NCBI GenBank assembly: GCA_041398785.1
Contig: JAWKUA010000039.1
Coordinates: 1-35,458, forward strand
Source: Planctomycetaceae bacterium
Lineage (GTDB): Bacteria; Planctomycetota; Planctomycetia; Planctomycetales; Planctomycetaceae
Reading direction: 5' to 3'
DNA: 35,458 nt
Made by a program: the position numbers and the translations under genes. Below, in pieces: positions 1-8,593 of this stretch. The notes below the pieces were generated by a model. It was given only the letters and a program-made list of their open reading frames with translations. It was not told the DNA's origin and ran no database searches. Position 1 is the first letter of the stretch. Every line of letters starts with the position of its first letter.

Positions 1-2
1 TC

Positions 3-2306
3 GACGGTGACGGAGACCACGACGTCATCACGTCGCTGAATGCTCACGAATTCGGGCTGGCATGGTACGAAAACACGGGCACGAAGGACGGCGAGATTCA
101 GTTCACTCAGCACCTGATTATGGGCGACAAGCCGGAAGATAACGAATTTGGCGTCGTGTTTTCCGAACTGCATGCCGTGCAACTCGCTGACATCAACGGC
201 GACGGATTGCAGGACGTCGTCACGGGCAAGACGTATTGGTCGCACCACACACAAAGTCCGATGTGGGATGCCGGAGCTGTCGTGTATTGGTTCGAACTGC
301 GCCGCGGAGATCATTCCGACGATCCGGTGCAGTGGATTCCTCACCAGGCCGATGACGATTCCGGCATTGGTCGAGGACTGTTCGTCGGCGACATCAACAA
401 CGACGATCTGATCGATATCGTCGCCGGAGGCATGAAGGGAACTCACGTGCTGACTCATTCGCGCCGTGAAGTCACGAAGGCCGAATGGGAAGCCGCTCAG
501 CCGATGCCTCGCCGGGAACTCGCCGACGGGCTGTCTCCGGAAGAAGCAGCGGCTCACATGACCGTGCCGCCCGGCTTTCACGTGCAACTTGCCGCTGGAG
601 AACCGATGGTCCATCAGCCGATCGCGTTCACATTCGACGATCGCGGCCGACTGTGGCTCGCCGAAGCATACACCTACCCGAATCGCGCCGAACAGGGTCA
701 GGGCAAGGACAAGATCGTGATTCTGGAAGACACCGACCTGGACGGCGACTTCGACACGCGAAAGGTCTTCATCGAAGGATTGAATCTGGTCAGCGGCCTG
801 GAAGTCGGCTTCGGCGGAGTCTACGTCGGAGCGGCTCCGTACCTGCTGTTCATTCCCGACGCTGACGCAGACGACAAACCGGATTCGCCCGCCGCTGACT
901 GGCAAACGCCGGACGTGCAGTTTCCCAAAGACGTTCCCGCCGGAACCACTGTGCTGCTCGACGGATTCGGCTGGCACGACACTCACGAAACTCTGAATGC
1001 CTTTATCTGGGGACCGGACGGCTGGCTGTACGGCTGCCACGGTGTTTTCACGCATTCCCGCGTCGGCAAGCCGGGAACGCCTGACGACGAACGCACGCCG
1101 CTTAACGCCGGAGTCTGGCGGTATCATCCGCAGCGACACGAATTCGAAGTGTTCGCTCACGGTACCAGCAATCCGTGGGGAGTCGACTTCAACGAAAAAG
1201 GCGACGCATTCATCACGGCCTGCGTGATTCCTCATCTGTGGCACATCATTCCGGGAGGCCGCTATCAGCGGCAGGGCGGCCAGCATTTCAACAAGTACAC
1301 CTACGACGACATCAAGACGATCGCCGACCACGCTCACTACACCGGCAACATCCGCGATCACGCATGGTGGGGCCATGAACCCGGCATCAACGCCTCCGTC
1401 GACGCAGCCGGCGGCGGGCATGCTCACTGCGGAGCGATGATTTACCTCGGCGACAACTGGCCGGAGGAATACCGCGGCAAGCTGTACTTCAACAACATCC
1501 ACGGCAACCGAGTCAACTGCGACATTCTGGAACCAAATGGCTCCGGCTATGTCGGGCGTCACGACAAGGATTTCCTGAAGGCGAATGACCGCTGGTTCCG
1601 CGGCATCAACCTGAAGTACGCGCCGGACGGTTCGGTGTACCTGATCGACTGGTACGACAAGAACGCGTGCCACCGCACCAACCCGGAAATCTGGGACCGC
1701 ACGAACGGTCGCATCTACCGCATCGTCTACGGTGACCGAAAACCGGAACGCGTGAATCTCGGTGCGATGAGCCGCGCCGAACTGGTGGAATTGCAGCTAC
1801 ACGACAATGAGTGGTTTGTCCGAATGTCGCGCAGGCTGTTGCAGGAACGAGGGTTGCCAGAAACAGAAGCCGAAGCACATCGCGAACTAACAGTGCCACT
1901 TTCCGATTTCATTGGCCGTAGTCATGTGACAGAAGGCGCAATTGATGAGATCCCGCTCCACCCAAAGTATGGTCGAAACGTGTATCGGTTCTTCTGGCTG
2001 ATTAACGTGCTGTACGAGGGACGTCTCGATGTAGCCGCCCGAGAGCGGCTAGACATAGAACAGCTCAAACTGGTGCACGGCTTGAATGACGCGTCAAAGG
2101 ACACCGAGTTCACGGCACTGCTCGCGTGGCTTGCAACGGAAACGCGACCAGACACCGATCAAACGATTGAAATGGTGACACGTCTTGCAGGAAGCAGCAT
2201 TGCTCGCACCCGACTTGTCGCGGCATCAGCCCTGCAGAAAATTCCTGTTCATCTCCGCTGGAAGATTGCCGAAGCGGCTGCTCGCTCACGCCGAAGACGC
2301 CGATGA
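3..2306 (+). CDS. PVC-type membrane-bound dehydrogenase/heme protein, N-terminal part (5' partial, frameshifted at 3' end)
   Basis: The frame is open from the window edge, so the start lies upstream. The first ~130 codons carry FG-GAP/VCBS calcium-loop repeats (DGDGDHDVIT, DINGDGLQDVVTG, DINNDDLIDIVAG). A six-bladed-propeller dehydrogenase domain of the planctomycete 'putative membrane-bound dehydrogenase' family follows, starting at PPGFHVQLAAGEPMVHQP. It includes TNPWGVDFNEKG-like and GGGHAHCGAMIYLGDNWPEEYRGKLYFNN motifs, given here only in part. A HEAT-like section begins at LHDNEWFVRMSRRLLQERG. The frame ends in an arginine-rich tail (RSRRRRR) that does not fit the family. The expected continuation, LLAHAEDADDHNLPLMYWY, is in frame 1 from 2278, so one extra base near 2277 splits the gene. 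The protein is probably exported and redox-active; its substrate is unknown. Codons from about 1795 to 2270 are richer in A/T than the flanks. Confidence 0.85.
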   Translation, partial: DGDGDHDVITSLNAHEFGLAWYENTGTKDGEIQFTQHLIMGDKPEDNEFGVVFSELHAVQLADINGDGLQDVVTGKTYWSHHTQSPMWDAGAVVYWFELRRGDHSDDPVQWIPHQADDDSGIGRGLFVGDINNDDLIDIVAGGMKGTHVLTHSRREVTKAEWEAAQPMPRRELADGLSPEEAAAHMTVPPGFHVQLAAGEPMVHQPIAFTFDDRGRLWLAEAYTYPNRAEQGQGKDKIVILEDTDLDGDFDTRKVFIEGLNLVSGLEVGFGGVYVGAAPYLLFIPDADADDKPDSPAADWQTPDVQFPKDVPAGTTVLLDGFGWHDTHETLNAFIWGPDGWLYGCHGVFTHSRVGKPGTPDDERTPLNAGVWRYHPQRHEFEVFAHGTSNPWGVDFNEKGDAFITACVIPHLWHIIPGGRYQRQGGQHFNKYTYDDIKTIADHAHYTGNIRDHAWWGHEPGINASVDAAGGGHAHCGAMIYLGDNWPEEYRGKLYFNNIHGNRVNCDILEPNGSGYVGRHDKDFLKANDRWFRGINLKYAPDGSVYLIDWYDKNACHRTNPEIWDRTNGRIYRIVYGDRKPERVNLGAMSRAELVELQLHDNEWFVRMSRRLLQERGLPETEAEAHRELTVPLSDFIGRSHVTEGAIDEIPLHPKYGRNVYRFFWLINVLYEGRLDVAARERLDIEQLKLVHGLNDASKDTEFTALLAWLATETRPDTDQTIEMVTRLAGSSIARTRLVAASALQKIPVHLRWKIAEAAARSRRRRR

Positions 2307-4056
2307 CCACAACCTGCCGCTGATGTATTGGTACGCCATCGAACCGCTGGTTCCCGCCGACCCGCCGCGGGCGATGGAGCTGGCTCAGAAGTCGAAAATT
2401 CCGCTCGTCACTCGCTACATCATTCGCCGAGCGTCCGAGTCCGACGCTACGATCTCGCCGGTTGTCGAGCTTCTCGGCAAGACACCAACCCCCGACATGC
2501 AGCAGCTTGTCATGGACGAAATGCTGGCCTCGTTTGAAGGCCGAGTCGGAATTCCGATGCCTCAGGCATGGAACACGGCCTACGACAAACTGGCGAAGAG
2601 CGACCAGCAGACCATTCGCGACAAAGCCGATCAACTGGCCATTCTGTTCGGCGATCAGCGAGTCTTCCCGCGCATGCGCGATCTGCTGGCCGATTCGTCG
2701 CAGGATGTTGAACGGCGTCAGCAGGCTCTGAACGTGCTGGTGCGAGGCCAGGACAAGGCGTCGGCTTCCGTCTTGCTGTCCGATGCCGTTCTGAACAACG
2801 AAACGCTGCGATCGTCCGCCGTGAAGGCACTCAGTACGCTCGGCAATGAACGCGTTTCAGAAACGCTGCTGAATCGTTATTCCGACTTCGACGAAGAAAC
2901 ACGCAAAGACGTCATCAGCACGCTGGTTTCTCGGCCGGCGTGGACCACGGATTTGCTGAACGCGATCGGAACCGGCCATGTTCCGTCAGCGGACCTGCAC
3001 GCGTATCACGTGCGGCAGATCCTGTCGTTCAACAATTCCGGCATCAACGACCTGCTGAAACAGCACTGGGGCGAAATCCGTGAATCCAGCGCTGATCGGC
3101 AGCAGTTGATCGCGGACTGGACTGCAAAGCTGACTCCCGACGTGATTCAGAGTGCTCACCTTGGCAACGGCCGGCGGCTGTTCAACAAAACCTGTCAGAA
3201 CTGTCACCGGCTGTTCGGCGAAGGAGGCGAAATCGGCCCGGACATCACTGGTTCCAACCGAGCCAACCTGGACTACATTCTGCACAACGTTCTGGACCCC
3301 AGTGCCGTCATCGGCCGCGACTACCGCATGACCGTGCTGGTTCTGGACGACGGTCGAGTCGTCAGCGGCCTGGTCAAACAGGAATCCGACAGCGCCGTCA
3401 CGATCCAGACGATCAACGACAAAGTGGTCGTGCCGCTGAAGGATATCGAAGAAAAATTCCTGTCCGACGTGTCGATGATGCCCGATCGCCAGCTTGACGC
3501 GATGACGTTTGCGGAAGCTCGCGACCTGATCGCGTACCTGGGCAGCGAGACGCAAGTCGCCATGTCCGGCCCGCCGTCACCAATCGAAAAAGCAACGGGC
3601 AAAGTTCCCGGAGCGATCGAAGGCGAAGGCATGAAGATCATCGAAAAGACTGCCGGCAGCGCTGCCAGCCAGGGAATGGGCGGCTTCCCGAAGGATAAGT
3701 GGAGCGGCAACGATCAGTTGTGGTGGACGGGAGCCAAACCCGGCGATCGTCTGTCGCTGGAAGTTCCCGTCTCCAGCGACGGAACCTACGACCTGGAAAT
3801 CGTGCTCACGAAAGCCCGCGACTACGGCGTTGTCAGTCTGTCGCTGGACGACAAAGTTCTGGACGCCGGCGTCGACTGCTTCAACAACCCGGACGTGATC
3901 ACAACGGGAGTCCTGACCTACCGCGGCCTGGAACTGAAGAAAGGTGCGCACCGGCTGACTCTGGAAATCACCGGAGCCAACCCGCAGGCAGTGAAGGCCT
4001 ACATGGCGGCGGTGGACTACGTGCGCGTTGTCGCTGCAGCTGCGGTGGAAGAGTAG
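2278..4056 (+). CDS. PVC-type heme-binding protein, C-terminal part (HEAT repeats, CxxCH heme domain, sugar-binding-like domain)
   Basis: This is the downstream half of the frameshifted gene. Frame 1 is open from about 2185, but family-like sequence begins at 2278 (LLAHAEDADDHNLPLMYWY). Several HEAT-type helical repeats follow. A PVC heme-binding domain comes next: NKTCQNCHRLFGEGGEIGPD has the CxxCH c-type heme site, followed by the family signature SAVIGRDYRMTVLVLDDGRVVSG and a PLKDIEE segment. The last ~150 residues (WSGNDQLWWTGAKPGDRLSLEV through AAVDYVRVVA) resemble a carbohydrate-binding-module-like beta sandwich. Together with the upstream part this gives dehydrogenase propeller, then HEAT, then cytochrome c, then a binding domain. 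The two halves would be one protein in a relative without the shift. If the frameshift is real, this half has no export signal and is probably not functional by itself. Confidence 0.85.
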   Translation: MLAHAEDADDHNLPLMYWYAIEPLVPADPPRAMELAQKSKIPLVTRYIIRRASESDATISPVVELLGKTPTPDMQQLVMDEMLASFEGRVGIPMPQAWNTAYDKLAKSDQQTIRDKADQLAILFGDQRVFPRMRDLLADSSQDVERRQQALNVLVRGQDKASASVLLSDAVLNNETLRSSAVKALSTLGNERVSETLLNRYSDFDEETRKDVISTLVSRPAWTTDLLNAIGTGHVPSADLHAYHVRQILSFNNSGINDLLKQHWGEIRESSADRQQLIADWTAKLTPDVIQSAHLGNGRRLFNKTCQNCHRLFGEGGEIGPDITGSNRANLDYILHNVLDPSAVIGRDYRMTVLVLDDGRVVSGLVKQESDSAVTIQTINDKVVVPLKDIEEKFLSDVSMMPDRQLDAMTFAEARDLIAYLGSETQVAMSGPPSPIEKATGKVPGAIEGEGMKIIEKTAGSAASQGMGGFPKDKWSGNDQLWWTGAKPGDRLSLEVPVSSDGTYDLEIVLTKARDYGVVSLSLDDKVLDAGVDCFNNPDVITTGVLTYRGLELKKGAHRLTLEITGANPQAVKAYMAAVDYVRVVAAAAVEE

Positions 4057-4119
4057 AGCAAGTCGACAGACTGGGACCCGGCGGCAACTCCGTCCTTCCC
4101 GTCGTCGGCATTCCTGCGG

Positions 4120-4941
4120 TCATTGCGAGCCGCCGGTGATCGCCGCAGGTTCGGGTTCGATCGCCCAGCACGCGACGCGCTGATTGTTCGGATGGACAAT
4201 CAGCGGCGGACGCCGCAGGTGGCACTGATGTTCAGCAATGCTGCAGCGCGTCACGAACGGGCATCCGATTGGCGGATGCATCGCGCTGGGAATCTCACCC
4301 TCCAGCATGAACTCTTCCCTGCGTTCCGCCGGGTCGTTGATGGGGTTGGATTTCAGCAGTGCCTGTGTGTAGGGATGCTTTGCGTCGCGATGAATGTCGT
4401 CGCACGCGAGTTCCTCAGCCACGGTTCCCAGGTACATCACCATCATGCGATCGCAAAAGTGTTCCACGACTTTCAGGTCGTGAGAGATGAACATGATGGT
4501 CAGGTGAAACTGCTCCCGCAGGTCCATCAGCAGATTCAGAATCTGCGCCTGCACGGACACATCCAGCGCGGAAACCGGTTCGTCGGCAATCAGGAATTCC
4601 GGCTTCACCGCCAGAGCCCGCGCAATGTTAAGCCGCTGCCGCTGACCGCCGGAAAACTCATGCGGGTAGTGATCCTTCGCGTCCTTCTGAAGCCGCACGG
4701 TTTCCAGAAGTTCCTCCACATAGCTTTGCGTCGCCGATCGCGACACGATGTCGTGAAAGCGAATCACTTCGCTCAGCATCTGCCCCGCCGTCATCCGCGG
4801 ATTCAGGGACGAGTAGGGATCCTGAAAGACAAACTGCATCCGCCGCCTAATGGGCATCAGGTGGCGATGACTGAATCGTGTGATCTCGAAGCCGTCAAAA
4901 CGAATCGACCCGCTGGTTGGTTCGATGAGCCGGATCATCAT
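4120..4941 (-). CDS. oppF: Oligopeptide/dipeptide ABC importer ATPase OppF/DppF, C-terminal part (frameshifted gene)
   Basis: This frame encodes most of a nucleotide-binding subunit. It has a Q-loop region (RRMQFVFQDPYSSLNPRMT), the ABC signature FSGGQRQRLNIARAL, Walker B (FLIADEPVSALDVSVQAQ), the H-loop (TIMFISHDL), and the oligopeptide-type C-terminus with Cys residues (GCPFVTRCSIAEHQC). The ATG at 4941 cannot be the true start. The Walker A sequence GESGCGKS is encoded in this same frame just upstream (4954-4977), but the N-terminal domain that should precede it is in another frame. Inserting one G near 4997-5000 joins the two into a normal ~330-residue OppF reading IEKGETLGVIGESGCGKST. 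It is the last gene of the oppABCDF-type operon and converges on the upstream plus-strand gene across 63 bases. Family identity is certain; whether the substrate is peptides is inferred from family. Confidence 0.85.
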   Translation of the reverse strand: MMIRLIEPTSGSIRFDGFEITRFSHRHLMPIRRRMQFVFQDPYSSLNPRMTAGQMLSEVIRFHDIVSRSATQSYVEELLETVRLQKDAKDHYPHEFSGGQRQRLNIARALAVKPEFLIADEPVSALDVSVQAQILNLLMDLREQFHLTIMFISHDLKVVEHFCDRMMVMYLGTVAEELACDDIHRDAKHPYTQALLKSNPINDPAERREEFMLEGEIPSAMHPPIGCPFVTRCSIAEHQCHLRRPPLIVHPNNQRVACWAIEPEPAAITGGSQ

Positions 4942-5114
4942 CTTGCCGAGCGTCGATTTGCCGCACCCGGATTCGCCGATGACGCCCAGAGTTTCTCCTT
5001 TTCAATCTGCAGGCTGACGCCGGACACGGCCTGAACCGTGTTCACAACTTTGTTCAGGACGCCTCCGTGGACCGGAAAGTGCTTCACCAGATCTCGAACT
5101 TCGATATACGACAA
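4938..5114 (-). CDS. oppF: OppF/DppF ATPase, N-terminal fragment ending at a frameshift
   Basis: This is the start of the oppF gene. The likely initiation codon is TTG at 5114, preceded at nine bases by a strong AAGGAA site, giving (M)SYIEVRDLVKHFPVHGG. A GTG at 5207 in the same frame would overlap oppD by 43 bases and lacks a comparable site. The fragment covers the first beta strands (VQAVSGVSLQIEK) and then runs out of the family pattern (EKLWASSANPGAANRRSAR) to a TGA. A single missing G in the run GGAGAAAC on the coding strand explains this. The TGA overlaps the ATG of the downstream frame as ATGA, which looks like translational coupling but splits the ATPase immediately before Walker A. 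Confidence 0.6.
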   Translation of the reverse strand: MSYIEVRDLVKHFPVHGGVLNKVVNTVQAVSGVSLQIEKEKLWASSANPGAANRRSAR

Positions 5115-5123
5115 GAGAACGGT

Positions 5124-5129
5124 TTCCTT
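5124..5129 (-). promoter_or_regulatory. Ribosome binding site for oppF (AAGGAA)
   Basis: The coding strand reads AAGGAA, then nine bases, then TTG at 5114. This supports the TTG start over the upstream GTG at 5207. Confidence 0.45.
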
Positions 5130-5164
5130 TTCTTCAGCGGAATGAACGACGACGCGGCGGCGAG

Positions 5165-6277
5165 TCAGCCGGTTGGCCGGCGGTCTTTGTGTACCGGAAA
5201 GTGACACCGAACCGTCCTGCGATCGGCGAGTCGTTCCAGCAGCGGCATTTCAGATTCGCAGCGGGCCTGGCACAGCGGGCAGCGGTCAGCAAAACGGCAC
5301 GCCGCGGGCATGCTGGTCAGTGCCGGAACAAGTCCCGGAATCGTCGCCAGCCGCTGACCCTTCCTTCGGCCGCCGGAACGGGGAATGGAATCCAGTAGCG
5401 CCTTTGTATACGGGTGCGCCGGATTGTGGAACAGGTCCATCACGGGAGCCTGTTCCACGACCTGTCCGGCGTACATCACAACAACACGATCACACGTCTG
5501 GGCGACGACGCCCATGTCATGCGTAATCAGCATGACCGACGTACCGGTCCGCTGGCGAAGGTCGTTCATCAGCTTCAGAATCTGAGCCTGAATCGTGACA
5601 TCCAGCGCGGTGGTGGGTTCGTCAGCAATCAGAATCTTCGGTTCACAGGCCAGCGCCATCGCGATCATCACGCGCTGCCTCATCCCGCCCGACAACTGAT
5701 GCGGATAGTCGCGGTATCGATTCGCGGGCGACGGAATTTCGACCATGTCCAGCAGTTCCAGCACCCGCTCGCGCCGCTGCCGGCGGTTCAGCCGGGTGTG
5801 ATAACGCAGAGCTTCATCAAGTTGCCAGCCAATCGTGAACACCGGGTTCAGCGCCGTCATCGGTTCCTGAAAAATCATCGCGATGCGGTTGCCTCTCAGG
5901 TCGCGCATCCGCCGGTCGCTGAGCCCAAGCAGGTTCTCGCCGTCCAGCAGCACCTGACTCTCCTGATCGTAGACCGTGACGTGTTCCGGAAGCAGGCGCA
6001 TGACGGATTTGCACGTGACGGATTTCCCGCAACCGCTTTCTCCCACGATTCCCAGCGACTCACCGCGAAACAAATCGAAGGAAACATTGCTGACGGCGGT
6101 GATCAGTCCGCGATCGGTACGGAACCGCGTCGTCAGATTTCGCACAGATAGCGCAACGCCGCCGGAAGCCTGGTTCGCGTGTCGGGAATTGGCAATGCTG
6201 CCGGCGGAAGCTGAAGTCATTTCAAGAGTTCGCGAGACCAAAGGCCGGTGGACTGTGATGTCGGACAACTGTGACAC
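5165..6277 (-). CDS. oppD: Oligopeptide/dipeptide ABC importer ATPase OppD/DppD
   Basis: This is a complete nucleotide-binding subunit of about 370 residues, the partner ATPase of OppF in an OppBCDF-type importer at the inner face of the cytoplasmic membrane. Visible motifs are Walker A GESGCGKS (residues 79-86), the Q-loop MIFQEPMTALNP (about 134-145), signature LSGGMRQR (195-202), Walker B ILIADE (215-220) with D-loop TTALDV, the H-loop LITHDMG, and the C-terminal Cys cluster (ACRFADRCPLCQARC) typical of peptide-transporter ATPases. The start used is GTG at 6277, 17 bases after the oppC stop. ATG at 6220 (MTSASAGS) is an alternative, since the first ~40 residues are not conserved-looking. 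It is in one transcription unit with the permease genes upstream and oppF downstream. No damage is seen. Confidence 0.9.
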   Translation of the reverse strand: MSQLSDITVHRPLVSRTLEMTSASAGSIANSRHANQASGGVALSVRNLTTRFRTDRGLITAVSNVSFDLFRGESLGIVGESGCGKSVTCKSVMRLLPEHVTVYDQESQVLLDGENLLGLSDRRMRDLRGNRIAMIFQEPMTALNPVFTIGWQLDEALRYHTRLNRRQRRERVLELLDMVEIPSPANRYRDYPHQLSGGMRQRVMIAMALACEPKILIADEPTTALDVTIQAQILKLMNDLRQRTGTSVMLITHDMGVVAQTCDRVVVMYAGQVVEQAPVMDLFHNPAHPYTKALLDSIPRSGGRRKGQRLATIPGLVPALTSMPAACRFADRCPLCQARCESEMPLLERLADRRTVRCHFPVHKDRRPTG

Positions 6278-6294
6278 ACAGCGACTGTCCGGTT

Positions 6295-7545
6295 CTAAAC
6301 ATGCCGCGGGTCGAACACATCCTGCAGAGCGTCGGAAACGATGTTGAACGCCAGCACCAGAACCAGCATGAACACCGTCGCTGCGCCGATCTGCCAGAAG
6401 AAACCGTTGATCACTTCGTAGCCCGAATTGCTGATCATTGTTCCCCAGCTGGGAACGTTTTTCACACCCAGCCCCAGAAAGCTGAGAATGACTTCCGACT
6501 TAATCGCCCCGATGAACAGCAGAGAAAAATTGATCAGCATCAGGTAGGCGACATTGGGCAGCACGTGACGAAACAGGATCCGCAGCCGGCCGAATCCCAT
6601 GACGGTTGCCGCCTGGACGTATTCCAGTTCGCGGATCTTCAAAGTCTCACCGCGAATCACGCGGCACGGTCCGATCCAGAACGTCGCGATAAACGCCACA
6701 TACACCGGAAACAGGGTGTCTCCAATCAGCCTGCCGCCCATCCAGTCGGAGAACCGTTCGCTCGTCCACCGGTTCAGACGGTCGTCAATCGCAGTACCGG
6801 AAAACACGTGAGCCAGCAGGATCAGCAGCACCAGATTCGGTATGGAAGCCAGTGTGGTGTACAGCCAGGTGACAAGCCCATCGACCCATCCGCCCCAGAG
6901 TCCTGCGGCCATTCCCAGCACTGTTCCGATCGCGACCGAAGCCAGTCCCGTGACCGCACCGACCATCACAGCAATCTGAATCGCATAGACCGCTCGAAAG
7001 AAGATCGATCGTCCCTGGCGATCGGTGCCCAGCAGCAGCGCCGCTGACTGCCGGAACGCATCGAGCGACTCCAGCGGTTCGTACAGGCGATCGACTTCCG
7101 ACTCCAGCGCCTGAATTTCGGCAGTCAGTGACTCATCCGAAAACTGTTCGTCACCCAGCTTCCGATCCAGTGCATCCAGTACCGCGAAACTCCGTTCCGT
7201 TCTTTGCGTGAATTCCGCCACTGAAAGTTCCGCGGGACGACGGTACCCCACGCGTTGAAGATCCTGGATTGCCTTTTGAGGGTCGGGTTTCTTCAGGGCG
7301 CTGTCGATGTATTGAATCCACCACTCGGCTTTCATCAACCGATCTTCCGCGGGCGGCGTGATGTAAAACCCCGGCACATGCATCGGGCCGAACCTTGCCG
7401 TTGCCGCTTCTTCGTTCACCGGCCAGCCGATCAGCAACAGCACCGCCACTGCGAAGTAAACAAGAATCACGAATAGCGATGCCACGGCCAGCTTGTGTCG
7501 CAGAAAACGCCGCTGAAACCGCCGATATGCGGACTCCCGCGTCAT
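6295..7545 (-). CDS. oppC: Oligopeptide/dipeptide ABC importer permease OppC/DppC with an extra extracytoplasmic domain
   Basis: This is an integral membrane permease subunit. The first transmembrane segment (about residues 19-41) is followed by the family landmark LLGTDRQGRSIFFRAVYA (about 171-188), several further membrane helices, and an EAA-type ATPase-contact loop (LEYVQAATVMGFGRLRILFRHVLPN). At 416 residues it is about 100 longer than usual OppC proteins. The excess lies at residues ~60-165 between TM1 and the GTDxxGR landmark, is charged and helix-forming (many E, D, Q, L), and must face outside the cytoplasm. Its start overlaps the oppB stop by four bases (ATGA, 7542-7545), indicating translational coupling. 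Function in the import complex follows from family and operon; the role of the inserted domain is unknown. Confidence 0.9.
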   Translation of the reverse strand: MTRESAYRRFQRRFLRHKLAVASLFVILVYFAVAVLLLIGWPVNEEAATARFGPMHVPGFYITPPAEDRLMKAEWWIQYIDSALKKPDPQKAIQDLQRVGYRRPAELSVAEFTQRTERSFAVLDALDRKLGDEQFSDESLTAEIQALESEVDRLYEPLESLDAFRQSAALLLGTDRQGRSIFFRAVYAIQIAVMVGAVTGLASVAIGTVLGMAAGLWGGWVDGLVTWLYTTLASIPNLVLLILLAHVFSGTAIDDRLNRWTSERFSDWMGGRLIGDTLFPVYVAFIATFWIGPCRVIRGETLKIRELEYVQAATVMGFGRLRILFRHVLPNVAYLMLINFSLLFIGAIKSEVILSFLGLGVKNVPSWGTMISNSGYEVINGFFWQIGAATVFMLVLVLAFNIVSDALQDVFDPRHV

Positions 7546-8522
7546 GACAACCTCACACGGGGGTCCACAAGTGCGTAAAGAACATCGGTCAGCACATTGC
7601 TGGCGATGTAGATCCCGGCAAAGATCGCGGTAAACGCCTGAATCACGGGAAAATCATTGTGTTCCACTGCCAGAATCAGACGCAGTCCCATGCCCGGGAT
7701 TCCGAAATAGGTTTCCAGCAGAAAGCTGCCGGTGATAAGAAACGGCAGCGTGATGACCACTCGCGTGATGATCGGAATCATCGCGTTCTTCAGCATGTGA
7801 ACAAACATCAGCCGAAGACGCCCGACACCCTTGGCCACCGCCGTGGTGATGTAGTCGCGCCCCGTTTCTTCAACCATGACAGCCCGATAGAAGCGAGTGT
7901 CATAGCCCATCGCCACGACCACATTGATCAGCACGGGAAGCAGGCAGTATTGAGGCCAGACGCGAAACAGATAATCGGAAACGGTCGTGTCCCTGTTGAC
8001 ATCGTAGCCGTGGATGGCGAATACCTCCCGTCCCATGATCCGCTTCAGTTCGAAGGCTCCGAAATACTGACCCAGAATTACATAGGCCAGAAAACTGATG
8101 CTCATCCCGAACACCGCAGTCACCATCAGCGTGCGGTCGGGCCAGCGACCGCGATACCAGGCGGACAGGATCGCCACCGATATCGACAGCAGCGTTGTGA
8201 TGACCAGAGCCGGCAGGGTGATGGCCAGACTGGGACCGACAGCGTCACGAAGCAGTTCGCCGACTTCAAATCCCGGGTAATCCCAGCTCTCTTCATCGAA
8301 TGACAGCGTCACCACGCGCCCGACAAACAGGGCGTATTGAACGATAAACGGTCTGTCCAGGCCCATGGCCTTCCGCTTGTCGTGAATCTCTTCCTGTGAG
8401 GCGTTCTTGCCCAGGTACTGATAGACGGGGTCATTGACGCGCAGCGCCAGCATGACAAGCAGAATGATCCCCAGATACACGGGGATATTGTACAGAATCC
8501 GTCGGAATACATAGGCCCACAT
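7542..8522 (-). CDS. oppB: Oligopeptide/dipeptide ABC importer permease OppB/DppB
   Basis: This is the first permease subunit (326 residues). The N-terminal TM segment (FRRILYNIPVYLGIILLVML) and the conserved region KAMGLDRPFIVQYALFVG are typical of OppB. An EAA-type cytoplasmic loop (EETGRDYITTAVAKGVGRLR) sits before the last helices (FLITGSFLLETYFGIPGMG), and the C-terminus ALVDPRVRLS is the usual OppB ending. The ATG at 8522 lies 71 bases after the binding-protein gene. It is co-transcribed with the solute-binding protein upstream and oppC downstream, and its stop overlaps the oppC start. Substrate is not visible from the sequence. Confidence 0.92.
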   Translation of the reverse strand: MWAYVFRRILYNIPVYLGIILLVMLALRVNDPVYQYLGKNASQEEIHDKRKAMGLDRPFIVQYALFVGRVVTLSFDEESWDYPGFEVGELLRDAVGPSLAITLPALVITTLLSISVAILSAWYRGRWPDRTLMVTAVFGMSISFLAYVILGQYFGAFELKRIMGREVFAIHGYDVNRDTTVSDYLFRVWPQYCLLPVLINVVVAMGYDTRFYRAVMVEETGRDYITTAVAKGVGRLRLMFVHMLKNAMIPIITRVVITLPFLITGSFLLETYFGIPGMGLRLILAVEHNDFPVIQAFTAIFAGIYIASNVLTDVLYALVDPRVRLS

Positions 8523-8593
8523 GGAGCTGCTTTCGACGAGTGGTCAGGGCTTTAGAACAATATGGCTTCGCGGAACACAGGCGGACACACGGA

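Noticed and set aside
4938..4941. ATGA overlap within oppF read as two translationally coupled genes
   Set aside because: Neither product would contain a Walker A motif, and one added base restores a standard OppF. A frameshift is the simpler reading.
4123..5034. A 303-codon open frame on the plus strand opposite oppF
   Set aside because: The minus strand carries the ABC signature, Walker B and H-loop of OppF; the plus-strand product is a shadow.
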